NCBI GenBank assembly: GCA_902363625.1 | Contig: CABJAS010000001.1 | Span: 337,032-401,031, forward strand | DNA length: 64,000 nt | Reading direction: 5' to 3' | From: Clostridiaceae bacterium | GTDB lineage: Bacteria > Bacillota_I > Bacilli_A > Erysipelotrichales > Coprobacillaceae | Part shown: positions 1 to 8,429 of the stretch, one piece after another | Position numbering within the stretch: the stretch's first letter is position 1 | Layout of the letters: each line of letters begins with the position of its first letter | The notes under the pieces: generated by a model | Databases searched by the model: none | Told to the model about the DNA's origin: nothing | Seen by the model: only the letters and a program-made list of their open reading frames with translations | Made by a program: the position numbers and the translations under genes

Positions 1-63
1 ATTTAAGTGTATCATAGATCTTTATTAAATTCCATATTTAGGTCGTTCACTCTTTTAAACAGC

Positions 64-86
64 AAAAAAAGGGAGACAAATCTCCC
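64..86 (-). terminator. Rho-independent terminator of clpB
   Basis: A six-base-pair stem (GGGAGA/TCTCCC, loop CAAA) sits directly behind the clpB stop codon. It is followed on the minus strand by a run of seven T. It closes the clpB transcript. Confidence 0.85.
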
Positions 87-2651
87 TTATTGCACCTCAA
101 TAACAAACTGACCGTTCTCAACATCAATAGCGACTTTAGAATTCGGTACGATTGCTCCTTCAATAATTTTCTTTGCTACTAATGTTTCAATATATGTTTG
201 GATATAACGCTGCAATGGTCTTGCACCATATTGATAATCATAGCCATTATCCATGATAAACTGTTTTGCCTGATCACTGACTGATAATTGAATGTTTTGA
301 TCACTTAAACGTTTTTCCAATTGATGAATGAATTTATCAATTACTTTATAGATGACGCTTTGATCTAATGAATTAAAGAGTACGATCTCATCAATACGAT
401 TCAGCAATTCAGGTTTGAAGTAAGATCTTAACTCACCCATGACTAAATCCTGATTTTCTTTTGTATTTCCGTCTAATAAATAATTTGAACCAATATTCGA
501 TGTCATGATAATGATTGTATTTTTAAAGCTGACTACTTTTCCTTTTGAATCGGTAATACGTCCGTCATCTAATACCTGAAGTAAAATATTGAATACATCC
601 GGATGGGCTTTTTCGATTTCATCCAGCAAGACGATAGAATAAGGATTGCGGCGTACTGCCTCAGTTAATTGTCCACCTTCTTCATATCCTACATATCCTG
701 GAGGCGCTCCTAATAAACGAGAGACGCTGTATTTCTCCATATATTCAGACATATCAATACGTACGATATGTTTTTCACTGTCAAACAACTGTTCTGCCAA
801 TGCTTTAGCGACTTCTGTTTTCCCTACACCGGTTGGTCCTAAGAACAAGAAGGATCCAATCGGTTTGCTTTCATCACGAATCCCCGCTCTTGAACGCAGA
901 ATAGCATTGGTTACTTTCTCTAAAGCCTGATCCTGACCGATAACACGCTGTGCAAGCACTTCACCTAATGTCAGTATCTTTTCTCTTTCAGACTGCTGCA
1001 ATTTGCTGACTGGGATGTGTGTCCATTTTGAAATAACTTCCGCAACCGTTTCTTCAGTTACTTTTTCTTGTAATAGGTAGTCTTCTTTATTGGTACTTTC
1101 TAAAGCTTCGATTTTCTTTTCAATTGCTGGCAGTTCTTCGTATTTGATACGTGATGCTTTTTCAAAATCAGATTCCAGTTCATACTGCTCCTGCTGAAGC
1201 TGAAGTTTAGAACGCTGATCCTTTAATGCCTTTGCTTCTTCAAGCTGTTTCTTTTCTTCCTGCCATTTTGACAACAATACTTTCTCTTTTTCGTCTAATG
1301 AAGCGATCTTTTGTTTAATATCGTCCAGACGTTCTTTATTTTTTTCACTCGTATCTTTTTCAATAGATATTCTTTCCATCTCTAAACGGTTCTTTTCACG
1401 GGTAATCGTATCTAATTCCTGTGGCAGAGAATCGATTTCCATACGAATCGTTGCACAAGCCTCATCGATAAGATCAATCGCTTTATCCGGTAAGAAACGA
1501 TCTGTGATATAACGTTCTGACAGATTGGCTGCGGCAACTAATGAACTATCACTGATCTGAACTCCGTGATGCGTTTCAAAGCCATTTTTAAGTCCTCTTA
1601 AAATAGCAATCGTATCATCAATGCCCGGTTCATCTACCATTACCTTTTGGAAACGTCTTTCCAAAGCAGCATCCTTTTCTATATACATACGATATTCATC
1701 CAATGTAGTTGCCCCGATACAATGCAGTTCTCCTCTTGCAAGCATTGGTTTTAATAAGTTGGCTGCATCCATAGCACCATCGGTCTTACCGGCACCGACT
1801 AACTGGTGAATTTCATCAATAAACAAAATGATGTTTCCTTCAGCCTTTTGAATTTCATTTAAAACAGCTTTTAATCGTTCTTCAAACTCACCGCGATATT
1901 TAGCTCCGGCTACCAAAGCACCTAAATCCAATTCATAAACCGTCTTATTTTGTAATGAAATAGGAACGTCATTTTTATAAATACGCCAAGCTAACCCTTC
2001 AACAATGGCAGTTTTACCTACCCCTGGCTCACCAATCAAAATTGGATTGTTTTTAGTTTTACGTGATAATATTTGGATCACACGACGAATTTCTTCATCA
2101 CGCCCGATAATAACATCAATCTTTCCATCTTTTACTTCTGAAGTAAGATCACGTCCATATTTGGTTAATACTTCATATTGATTTTCTGGGTTTTGATTAT
2201 TCACTGTATTTGTCCCCCTTATCTCTTTAATTGCCTTCAATACTTCGGCTTTATCCATTTTCGTTTCTTCTAAGAACTCTTTTACAGTATGTGACTGAGT
2301 ATCATATAATGCAATAATAATATGTTCAACAGACAGATATTCATCTTTCAGTTGGTTCTGCACTTTCAGTGCATTTTGAAATAATGTATTTAAGTCATAA
2401 GAAATCCGCATCTCTTCCTGAGTTGTCTGAACCTGTGGCAACAGCTTCAATTTTTGATCCAAGTAAGCCATAGCTAAATTCTTATCTAAGTTCAGCTTTT
2501 CGAAAATACGTGGCAGCATGCCGCTGCTATCTTCCAATAATACTTTTAGTAAATGTAAGATATCGACAATTTGATTCGATGAATTCAAGGCTAACTGAAA
2601 AGCCTTAGAAACAGCTTCCTGCATCTTATGCGTCATTTTTTCTATATCCAT
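87..2651 (-). CDS. clpB: ATP-dependent chaperone ClpB
   Basis: Hsp100 disaggregase that works with DnaK to pull proteins out of aggregates in the cytoplasm. In order: an N-terminal double Clp-N domain (about 1-145), a first AAA+ module with Walker A GEPGVGKT near residue 205, a long charged coiled-coil middle domain (about 400-530) that separates ClpB from ClpC, and a second AAA+ module with GPTGVGKT near residue 603. It lacks a ClpP-binding tripeptide that I can recognise. The length of 854 residues is normal. I place the start at ATG 2651, eight bases after AAGGAG. The upstream in-frame GTG at 2669 lies inside the ribosome binding site and a CIRCE operator. Transcribed alone and predicted to be HrcA-repressed. 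Confidence 0.97.
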   Translation of the reverse strand: MDIEKMTHKMQEAVSKAFQLALNSSNQIVDILHLLKVLLEDSSGMLPRIFEKLNLDKNLAMAYLDQKLKLLPQVQTTQEEMRISYDLNTLFQNALKVQNQLKDEYLSVEHIIIALYDTQSHTVKEFLEETKMDKAEVLKAIKEIRGTNTVNNQNPENQYEVLTKYGRDLTSEVKDGKIDVIIGRDEEIRRVIQILSRKTKNNPILIGEPGVGKTAIVEGLAWRIYKNDVPISLQNKTVYELDLGALVAGAKYRGEFEERLKAVLNEIQKAEGNIILFIDEIHQLVGAGKTDGAMDAANLLKPMLARGELHCIGATTLDEYRMYIEKDAALERRFQKVMVDEPGIDDTIAILRGLKNGFETHHGVQISDSSLVAAANLSERYITDRFLPDKAIDLIDEACATIRMEIDSLPQELDTITREKNRLEMERISIEKDTSEKNKERLDDIKQKIASLDEKEKVLLSKWQEEKKQLEEAKALKDQRSKLQLQQEQYELESDFEKASRIKYEELPAIEKKIEALESTNKEDYLLQEKVTEETVAEVISKWTHIPVSKLQQSEREKILTLGEVLAQRVIGQDQALEKVTNAILRSRAGIRDESKPIGSFLFLGPTGVGKTEVAKALAEQLFDSEKHIVRIDMSEYMEKYSVSRLLGAPPGYVGYEEGGQLTEAVRRNPYSIVLLDEIEKAHPDVFNILLQVLDDGRITDSKGKVVSFKNTIIIMTSNIGSNYLLDGNTKENQDLVMGELRSYFKPELLNRIDEIVLFNSLDQSVIYKVIDKFIHQLEKRLSDQNIQLSVSDQAKQFIMDNGYDYQYGARPLQRYIQTYIETLVAKKIIEGAIVPNSKVAIDVENGQFVIEVQ

Positions 2652-2662
2652 GTTATCACTCC

Positions 2663-2689
2663 TTAGCACTCTTTTATCCTAAGTGCTAA
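2663..2689. promoter_or_regulatory. CIRCE operator 1 (HrcA binding site)
   Basis: TTAGCACTC, nine bases, AAGTGCTAA. This matches the CIRCE consensus (TTAGCACTC-N9-GAGTGCTAA) with one mismatch. It overlaps the clpB ribosome binding site region and lies just downstream of the promoter. Confidence 0.92.
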
Positions 2690-2693
2690 TTTT

Positions 2694-2721
2694 ATTATAG
2701 CACTATGTTTAGCACTGTCAA
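2694..2721 (-). promoter_or_regulatory. SigA promoter of clpB
   Basis: A perfect -35 (TTGACA, complement of 2716-2721) and a perfect -10 (TATAAT, complement of 2694-2699) with a 16-base spacer. CIRCE 2 overlaps the -35 and CIRCE 1 covers the predicted start of transcription. Confidence 0.9.
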
Positions 2722-2735
2722 GAGTTAAGTGCTAA
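2709..2735. promoter_or_regulatory. CIRCE operator 2 (HrcA binding site)
   Basis: TTAGCACTG, nine bases, AAGTGCTAA. It is two mismatches from the CIRCE consensus, but seven of the nine arm pairs in the consensus are kept. It overlaps the -35 of the clpB promoter. Confidence 0.88.
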
Positions 2736-2820
2736 TTATTTTTATTTCTTTATCTTATTATTTCCCCATCTATCCATTTCATTCTTATTTTATACTGTAA
2801 AGAGATGCTTTATTGTCAAT

Positions 2821-2846
2821 AATAAAAGAACGTTATTTCAACGTTC
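2821..2846 (-). terminator. Terminator behind the MATE gene
   Basis: A seven-base-pair stem (GAACGTT/AACGTTC, loop ATTTC) overlaps the stop codon. It is followed on the minus strand by a weak, interrupted T tract (TTTTATTATT). Confidence 0.6.
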
Positions 2847-4212
2847 CTTCCATCATCATATTTTTTTCAGCAATGCGCTTCATAGAATGTATTGAAAGCA
2901 GACAAATAACAATCGTCATTACATCGGCTATTGGCTGTGACAAATAAATTCCCATTACACCAAATAATTTAGGCAGGATAATTACGAATGGGATATAAAA
3001 TAATCCCTGCCGAATAACCGATAAAAACAGTCCGTATTTAGAAGCCCCAATGGTTTGAAAAGTTATTGTCATCATATAGCAAAGACCAAAGGCCGGATAT
3101 AAGATAACCTGTGAAATCAATAATTTTGAACCATAGTTAACTACAGCTGGATTTTGATTAAACAGCAAAATCAATGGTTTTGCCAATATCATATAAAGGA
3201 TTGCAACAATCACGGTCAATAAAATTGAGGCTTTCAAAGCAAATCGTACAGAGCCATGAAAACGTTTAGAATCCTTTGCGCCATAGGCATAAGAAGCCAC
3301 CGGCTGATAACCCTGCATAAATCCCATCACGATATAGCAGCCAATCAAGATAAGACGCTGTACGACACCGTAAGCCGCAATGATTAAATCCGCATCTGCC
3401 ATTGGTTTAGCCGCTATATTAGTAAGTGAAGTAGCTAATGCCAGACAAATTTGAATCACAGCTGTTGGAATTCCAATCATTGTTACATTCTTTATTAATT
3501 GCCAAGTTGGTTTGAATGACTGACGTTTAATTTTAATAACCGATTTACCACTCCAATAAAACCAAGCTAAAATAAAAAACGTCGCAAATTGAGAAATTGT
3601 TGTAGCTAAAGAGGCTCCCTCTACTCCCATATTAAATCCCCATTCAAACATAAACAACGGATCTAAAAATATATTGAGTACCGCTCCGGTAATGACCGCT
3701 ATCGAAGAAATCTTGACTGATGATTCCGCTCTTGCTGCACAATTCATGCTTTGTGCAGGTAAATTAGCCAACGAAGCAATAAACATCCAAAAAGCATAAT
3801 CCTTAGCTAAAGGTAAGACAGCATCAGAGGCTCCAAAAGAACGAAGCAGTGGTTCTATCAGACCAATTCCACCTAAACAAAGAATCATTCCAATCACTAC
3901 AGATAATCCAACAATTGTAGTGACTGTTCGACTTGCTCCTTCATCGTCCTTAGCCCCTAACTGTCTTCCTGCAAGAACCGCAGCTCCGGCTGCAAAAACA
4001 TTTTCAATAGAGACCATAATTAATAATAACGGCAGCGTTACCCCGACTGCAGCTAGTGCGATATCAGAATTCAGCATACCAATATAGGCAGTATCTACAA
4101 TATTGTAAACTGCTTTTGCCAATAAAGCGAGGGTTGCCGGAAGTGCCAGCTTTATAATCGCTTTAGATGGTTTCATTTGTGATAAAATAGATGCTTTGAT
4201 TTCTTTAGACAT
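2833..4212 (-). CDS. MATE family multidrug efflux transporter
   Basis: A 459-residue membrane protein with about twelve hydrophobic segments and the internal two-fold repeat of the MATE family, which exports drugs or metabolites in exchange for Na+ or H+. The N-terminal half starts with the typical LALPATLALLAKAVYNIVD helix, and a similar helix recurs in the second half near residue 240. The start has AGGAG seven bases upstream. It lies 11 bases behind the tetR-type gene and is almost certainly co-transcribed with it, so its expression should be set by that repressor. The substrate cannot be told from sequence. Confidence 0.93.
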   Translation of the reverse strand: MSKEIKASILSQMKPSKAIIKLALPATLALLAKAVYNIVDTAYIGMLNSDIALAAVGVTLPLLLIMVSIENVFAAGAAVLAGRQLGAKDDEGASRTVTTIVGLSVVIGMILCLGGIGLIEPLLRSFGASDAVLPLAKDYAFWMFIASLANLPAQSMNCAARAESSVKISSIAVITGAVLNIFLDPLFMFEWGFNMGVEGASLATTISQFATFFILAWFYWSGKSVIKIKRQSFKPTWQLIKNVTMIGIPTAVIQICLALATSLTNIAAKPMADADLIIAAYGVVQRLILIGCYIVMGFMQGYQPVASYAYGAKDSKRFHGSVRFALKASILLTVIVAILYMILAKPLILLFNQNPAVVNYGSKLLISQVILYPAFGLCYMMTITFQTIGASKYGLFLSVIRQGLFYIPFVIILPKLFGVMGIYLSQPIADVMTIVICLLSIHSMKRIAEKNMMMEGTLK

Positions 4213-4223
4213 AACATTATCTC

Positions 4224-4835
4224 CTACTTCCTTCTCATAATACCATATAGTAAAATAGTCAAAGCTTTATAGCAGCTTTCCTCATGTGCTTTTAAATCTA
4301 TCTCTTTTGTTCCAATCATTTGATATTTTGCATTAATATAATCTTGATAAAGACGAATCACCTCAATAATCTCCTCTTTTGTTAAATCTGTACGGATATC
4401 CGCCACTAACAGCAGTCTTTTTAATATTTCCTTATTAAACTCATCAAAATCATGTTTCAAATGACAGATGTCATCCTTCAAATGATCAGCTGGCATAATA
4501 ACAGCATCACAAAAAATACGCTGATATAATGGATGCAGATGAAAGAAACGAAGTCTAGCTGCAAAATAAGATTTTAATTGTTCTTCTAAATTTTTATTTT
4601 CTAAATCTAAATGATCTTTCAAATAGATAGTCAGTTTGCCAAAACACTCCTCAACGCACGCCAAATAAATTTCATCTTTAGTGCGGAAATAATGATAAAC
4701 AATACCTTTAGAGATGCCCTCTTCTTTACAGATGGTATTGACAGAACTCCCGGCATACCCATGATCAGAAAATTCTTTTAAGGCACTCTCCATAATCCTT
4801 TGTCTAGTCATTTGATTCTTTTCTTCTCTTTTCAT
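4224..4835 (-). CDS. TetR family transcriptional repressor
   Basis: A 203-residue regulator with an N-terminal helix-turn-helix (about 10-55, containing ISKGIVYHYFRTKDEIY, the signature recognition helix of TetR proteins) and a variable C-terminal ligand-binding domain. The start is supported by AAAGGAGG six bases upstream. It is the first gene of a two-gene unit with the MATE transporter. Two near-identical palindromes lie directly upstream, so it probably represses itself and the pump until a substrate binds. The ligand is unknown. Confidence 0.94.
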   Translation of the reverse strand: MKREEKNQMTRQRIMESALKEFSDHGYAGSSVNTICKEEGISKGIVYHYFRTKDEIYLACVEECFGKLTIYLKDHLDLENKNLEEQLKSYFAARLRFFHLHPLYQRIFCDAVIMPADHLKDDICHLKHDFDEFNKEILKRLLLVADIRTDLTKEEIIEVIRLYQDYINAKYQMIGTKEIDLKAHEESCYKALTILLYGIMRRK

Positions 4836-4849
4836 GCATCCTCCTTTTA

Positions 4850-4896
4850 GACCACCTGGTCACTTTTATACTTTAACACAAACAGACCACCAGGTC
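4850..4896. promoter_or_regulatory. Twin operator and promoter for the tetR-MATE unit
   Basis: GACCACCTGGTC (4850-4861) and GACCACCAGGTC (4885-4896) differ at one base and lie 35 bases apart. Both have palindromic ends. A minus-strand promoter lies between and across them: TTGACC (complement of 4893-4898) with TAAAGT 17 bases on. A bound dimer at either site would block RNA polymerase. Confidence 0.75.
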
Positions 4897-4904
4897 AATA
4901 TTAT

Positions 4905-4928
4905 AAAAAAAAGAATGCAGCGCATTCT
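4905..4928 (-). terminator. Terminator of the DUF1836 gene
   Basis: A seven-base-pair stem (AGAATGC/GCATTCT, loop AGC) is followed on the minus strand by seven T. It overlaps the stop codon of the gene. Confidence 0.85.
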
Positions 4929-5481
4929 ATTTTACCGGATAATATTGATCGATCAATTCCTGTGCTACTGATTTTGAAAATTCAGACAAGGCACACAGAC
5001 ACAACACCATGACTAAGCGATCCTCATCTTGAGCCAAGTTTAACTTTTCATCTCTTAAAATAGTATCAATAGCAACAGCCATGACTTCTTTTTTATCCTC
5101 TTTCAATTCTAAATAATGATCATATATATGACTTAAATCGACATTATTCTCATCAGACAGCTTATATATTGGTTGTAGGATACGCTTGATCTCTTCTATT
5201 GACAGCGTATTCTTCAAAGAATAGATAATCAGCATCTGAATAATGTGATCTTTAGAATATTTTTTTCCTTTAATAGGTTTTAAAATTCCCTGTTTACTAT
5301 AGTTATTCACCATAGTCTTCGTTAAAATCTTATCTTTTTCATTTCTTTTATTATTGCCTAGTTCCTGATCCAGCAAAGTAATGATCTGATCGATATAAAG
5401 ATCTAATGAAGGAATTGCATCCACATGCACATCACTTCTCTGTAAGATTTTATGTACGATTTCAGTAAATCCATCTGTCAT
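4927..5481 (-). CDS. DUF1836 domain protein, MerR-like putative regulator
   Basis: A 184-residue cytoplasmic protein that matches the DUF1836 pattern: a segment around residues 50-75 with LTKTMVNNYSKQGILKP followed by GKKYSKDHI, which resembles the winged helix of MerR proteins, then a helical C-terminal half. The family is common in Gram-positive bacteria and is presumed to bind DNA. No target is evident. It stands alone with its own terminator, and the start has GGGAGGG eight bases upstream. Confidence 0.8.
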   Translation of the reverse strand: MTDGFTEIVHKILQRSDVHVDAIPSLDLYIDQIITLLDQELGNNKRNEKDKILTKTMVNNYSKQGILKPIKGKKYSKDHIIQMLIIYSLKNTLSIEEIKRILQPIYKLSDENNVDLSHIYDHYLELKEDKKEVMAVAIDTILRDEKLNLAQDEDRLVMVLCLCALSEFSKSVAQELIDQYYPVK

Positions 5482-5539
5482 TGTTTTGCCCTCCCTATGT
5501 ACATTCTATATTAAACAGTTTTTAAAATCAATATTTTAA

Positions 5540-5567
5540 TTGACTAATACACACATAATGATATAAT
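5540..5567 (+). promoter_or_regulatory. Extended -10 SigA promoter of the hemolysin III gene
   Basis: TTGACT (5540-5545), a 16-base spacer, and TATAAT (5562-5567) preceded by TGA, which gives the extended -10 element TGNTATAAT. Confidence 0.85.
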
Positions 5568-5622
5568 AACTTCATAAAGTAGTTTTGAAAACTATATCCA
5601 TTTATTTAAGGGGGATTATTTT

Positions 5623-6261
5623 ATGAAATTTTATGATCGGGCACAGGATCCCATTAGTTTTTTAACCCATTTTATAGGAGCGATTTTCGCCGTAGTGGGA
5701 ACAGCGGTCGTCGTCATCAGTCAATGGCTGCGTCATGGTTCGTTATCTTCAATCCTATCCGTTCTCGTCTTTGGCTTATCTATGATGGCACTTTACAGCG
5801 CCAGCAGTATTTATCACTATGTAAGAGAAGATGCGCCTTCTAAATTACGTTTAAGAAAACTTGATCATGCGATGATTTATATCCTCATTGTAGGTTCTTA
5901 TACGCCACTCTGCTTAGCCTATATGGATGATCCGCGATTATTTCTAGGGGTGATTTGGTCTGTTGCCATCCTTGGCATTATTATTAAAATGATTTGGATG
6001 GATGCTCCTCGCTGGCTGTCAACCGTATTTTATTTAGGCTTAGGCTGGTCGATCTTGTTTGATGTCAGCATTTTAACTTCAATGAGTACCGCCTGTGTCA
6101 CACTGATTGCCATCGGAGGTATCAGCTATAGTATCGGAGCTATTATTTATATTATTAAAAAGCCAAACTTTACAGAACGTTTTGGGTTTCATGAGTTATT
6201 TCATATATTCATCATGATTGGTACTTTCTTCCATTTCATTGCCATTGCATTATACATTTAA
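5623..6261 (+). CDS. Hemolysin III / YqfA family membrane protein (PAQR superfamily)
   Basis: A 212-residue protein with seven predicted membrane helices. It carries the family's conserved histidines: SSIYHY in helix 2, LDHAMIYI at the start of helix 3 and HELFHIF in the last helix, which in the wider PAQR superfamily bind a metal. Bacillus cereus hemolysin III gave the name; the cellular role of most bacterial members is not settled. Single gene with its own promoter, an AAGGGGG ribosome binding site and a terminator. Nothing suggests a toxin. Confidence 0.9.
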   Translation: MKFYDRAQDPISFLTHFIGAIFAVVGTAVVVISQWLRHGSLSSILSVLVFGLSMMALYSASSIYHYVREDAPSKLRLRKLDHAMIYILIVGSYTPLCLAYMDDPRLFLGVIWSVAILGIIIKMIWMDAPRWLSTVFYLGLGWSILFDVSILTSMSTACVTLIAIGGISYSIGAIIYIIKKPNFTERFGFHELFHIFIMIGTFFHFIAIALYI

Positions 6262-6280
6262 ACACCTGCGGGTGTTTTTT
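6261..6280 (+). terminator. Terminator of the hemolysin III gene
   Basis: A six-base-pair stem (AACACC/GGTGTT, loop TGCG) followed by six T, right behind the stop codon. Confidence 0.85.
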
Positions 6281-6310
6281 ATTTTAAACTAATTACAGCT
6301 TAGCACAATA

Positions 6311-6334
6311 AAAAAGACAAGTATTTAGCTTGTC
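6311..6334 (-). terminator. Terminator of the histidine phosphatase gene and upstream operon
   Basis: A six-base-pair stem (GACAAG/CTTGTC, loop TATTTAG) followed on the minus strand by a T tract (TTTTTATT). Confidence 0.8.
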
Positions 6335-6340
6335 ATCCAC

Positions 6341-6967
6341 TTACTTCTTTACAGATCTTTTTAGTCCTTGATCCCGATAGTCCATATCGTTTAATACTTT
6401 TAAATGATATTCACCATCATATTCAATAATGGTTACCGAACAATTATCAATACCACGATCTAATAATTCGATATTAAAATCCTGCGGCACCATTTCCTTT
6501 AGAATAGCCATAATAGTTAAACCATGTGTCGTTACTAAGATATTGCCATTTTCATGAAGCGGTGTGATTTCATCAAAGAAAGAACGGACTCTTTCACGTA
6601 CCATTGTTTCATTTTCACCACCGTCTTTTACCCAGCCTATTTTAATCGCGGTTTCAAAATCCCCGTTAAAAGGCTTCATCAGCACTTCGTTTTTTTCTCC
6701 CTCCAGCATACCAAAATTAAATTCCTTTAGGCGTTTATCAATCGTTAAAGGAATTTTCCGATTTTGAATAATCGCATTAGCGGTATCATATGCACGTTCA
6801 CTGATGGAGGTGTATGCATGACTAAACGAAACATCATGCAATCCTATCCCGGTACCGATGGCCTGATTGATTCCGGTCTGAGTTAAAGGTGAATCACACC
6901 ATCCCTGTACCATATCTTTTTGATTAAAAATAGTTTGTCCATGACGAACAATATAAAAGCTTATCAT
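6341..6967 (-). CDS. Histidine phosphatase (phosphoglycerate mutase-like) family protein
   Basis: A 208-residue cytoplasmic enzyme of the histidine phosphatase superfamily. The catalytic RHG motif is at residues 9-11 (FYIVRHGQT), the second histidine is in TTHGLT near residue 145, and EFNFGMLEGE near residue 85 carries the conserved acidic proton donor region. These enzymes take phosphate from small molecules or move it within them. The length suggests a broad-specificity phosphatase, not the glycolytic mutase. The start has AGGAGG six bases upstream. It is separated from the thiN operon only by a hairpin, so it may receive read-through. Confidence 0.9.
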   Translation of the reverse strand: MISFYIVRHGQTIFNQKDMVQGWCDSPLTQTGINQAIGTGIGLHDVSFSHAYTSISERAYDTANAIIQNRKIPLTIDKRLKEFNFGMLEGEKNEVLMKPFNGDFETAIKIGWVKDGGENETMVRERVRSFFDEITPLHENGNILVTTHGLTIMAILKEMVPQDFNIELLDRGIDNCSVTIIEYDGEYHLKVLNDMDYRDQGLKRSVKK

Positions 6968-6980
6968 ATCTTTCCTCCTA

Positions 6981-7006
6981 AAAAAGAGAACGATGCGTTC
7001 TCTTTT
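6981..7006 (-). terminator. Strong hairpin at the end of the thiN operon
   Basis: A perfect 11-base-pair stem (AAAAGAGAACG/CGTTCTCTTTT, loop ATG) followed by T residues on the minus strand. It sits between the small membrane protein gene and the ribosome binding site of the histidine phosphatase gene, so it is either the operon terminator or an attenuating site. Confidence 0.85.
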
Positions 7007-7010
7007 GTGT

Positions 7011-7178
7011 TTACGCTGAAAATTTAGTTAGAATCCATAAACAAATTAAAACAACACCAAACAATGCCCATTTGATTCTGTCACTTTTGCTCATTAGTTC
7101 TTTCTTTTTCGTTTTTTCTTCAAATTCTTCATGATTCTGCTTACGTATTTCATTACGTTTTTCTCTTTTTGTTGCCAA
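7011..7178 (-). CDS. Small single-pass membrane protein, unknown
   Basis: I place the start at a TTG at 7178, eight bases after AAAGGGGG, two bases behind the thiN stop codon. This gives 55 residues: a highly charged Lys/Glu/Arg N-terminal half with two NEIRKQ/FEEKTKKK helices and one hydrophobic segment near the C terminus (WALFGVVLICLWILTKF). The longer in-frame reading lies inside thiN. The topology suggests a cytoplasmic head and a tail anchor. In Bacillus the short spoVM gene occupies a similar place downstream of thiN, but this protein does not look like SpoVM. Function unknown. Confidence 0.6.
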   Translation of the reverse strand: MATKREKRNEIRKQNHEEFEEKTKKKELMSKSDRIKWALFGVVLICLWILTKFSA

Positions 7179-7179
7179 A

Positions 7180-7785
7180 CTATATTCCCCCTTTATTATT
7201 TGACTGCACAACAATCACATCATTTGTTATTTCTATTTCACAAGTCTCGTTACATATCTCATTGGAAACACATAACGGATCATTGTTTTTCAACAAATAC
7301 TGATCTAACGGATAAACGCATCCTTTAATTGTAATATAGGTATCCTGATCTGTAAAAAAAGATAGATAGCGATACCCCTGTTTATGTATGCAGTGTTTGC
7401 CTGCTTTTAATAAATAGATCTTATTTTGTTCATCCAGGATAGTTAAAGAATGATCCCGATATTTTTTAAGCATGCACAGTACCGCTAGGAAATGATCCAG
7501 TCTTCCCCCTGTCACTCCATACAACACGATATCATTATACCCGTTTGATAATAAATATTCAATCGCTATTGCCGTATCTGTCTCATCTTTTTGCTGAGGC
7601 AATTGTATATTTTTGATCTTCTTTAAACAGTTTTTATCCTTTAGTGAATCGTAATCTCCAACTACAACCATTGGCATGATTCCTTGTGACAACAATGTCT
7701 CTACACCACCATCCACCCCAATATAAGGCAAATTGGGATCTAATGTCATTTGTGTAGGTGCAGCTCCAACTAATCCCGCTTTCAT
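7180..7785 (-). CDS. thiN: Thiamine pyrophosphokinase
   Basis: Transfers pyrophosphate from ATP to thiamine, giving the cofactor thiamine diphosphate. The 201-residue protein has the family's motifs: GVDGGVETLL (about 23-32), VVGDYDSLKD (about 41-50), KDETDTAIAI (about 66-75) and GGRLDHFLA (about 93-101). These acidic residues bind Mg-ATP. The ATG overlaps the rpe stop codon as ATGA, so translation is coupled. This order (rsgA-rpe-thiN) is conserved in Bacillota. Confidence 0.95.
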   Translation of the reverse strand: MKAGLVGAAPTQMTLDPNLPYIGVDGGVETLLSQGIMPMVVVGDYDSLKDKNCLKKIKNIQLPQQKDETDTAIAIEYLLSNGYNDIVLYGVTGGRLDHFLAVLCMLKKYRDHSLTILDEQNKIYLLKAGKHCIHKQGYRYLSFFTDQDTYITIKGCVYPLDQYLLKNNDPLCVSNEICNETCEIEITNDVIVVQSNNKGGI

Positions 7786-8429
7786 TTTAACGACTCGATT
7801 GCTTCTTTTGTATTCTCATGTTTAAAGATATAGCTTCCTGCTACTAAAACATCAGCTCCGGCAGCTTGACATTGCTTTCCGGTTTCTTCATTGATTCCGC
7901 CATCCACTTCAATCAAGCATTGAATTTTATCCTGATCAATCCAGTTTCGGAGTGTTTTTATTTTATCGACCGCATTTAACATAAAGGATTGTCCGCCAAA
8001 TCCCGGTTCTACACTCATCACTAAGACTAAGTCTAAATCAGATAATAATGGGCGAATGGCTTCGACGCTTGTATTGGGTTTGATGCTGATGCCGGCTTTA
8101 ATTCCCTGATCTTTTATTTTAGTGATCACTGTTTTTATTTGATCAAGATTGTCATAAGATTCATAGTGAAACGTAATGAGATCTGCCCCTGCCTTGATGA
8201 AATCATCCAAATATTTGTTTGGATCACTGATCATCAAATGAACATCTAAAAATAAATCTGTGACTTTTCTAACATCGCTTAAAATACTATAGCCAAATGA
8301 AATATTAGGCACGAAATGTCCATCCATTACATCATAATGAAGCCAGCTTGCACCGCCTTCTTCTATTTTTTTAATATCTGTCTTTAAATCAGCAAAATTG
8401 GCTGATAAAACTGAAGGTGAAATAATCAT
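7782..8429 (-). CDS. rpe: Ribulose-phosphate 3-epimerase
   Basis: Interconverts ribulose 5-phosphate and xylulose 5-phosphate in the pentose phosphate pathway. A TIM-barrel protein of 215 residues. Visible signatures are the N-terminal PSVLSANF, the metal-binding histidine and aspartate in LHYDVMDGHFVPN (about 30-42), HLM near residue 65 and VEPGFGGQSF (about 138-147), and the catalytic Asp in EVDGGIN near residue 175. The ATG shares one base with the rsgA stop (TAATG). Confidence 0.97.
   Translation of the reverse strand: MIISPSVLSANFADLKTDIKKIEEGGASWLHYDVMDGHFVPNISFGYSILSDVRKVTDLFLDVHLMISDPNKYLDDFIKAGADLITFHYESYDNLDQIKTVITKIKDQGIKAGISIKPNTSVEAIRPLLSDLDLVLVMSVEPGFGGQSFMLNAVDKIKTLRNWIDQDKIQCLIEVDGGINEETGKQCQAAGADVLVAGSYIFKHENTKEAIESLK

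Noticed and set aside
5623..6261. A haemolytic toxin
   Set aside because: The name hemolysin III is historical; the protein is a seven-helix PAQR-type membrane protein found in harmless bacteria.
7180..8429. TPP riboswitch for thiN
   Set aside because: thiN is internal to a tight operon with overlapping genes and has no leader; no TPP-type sequence was seen.
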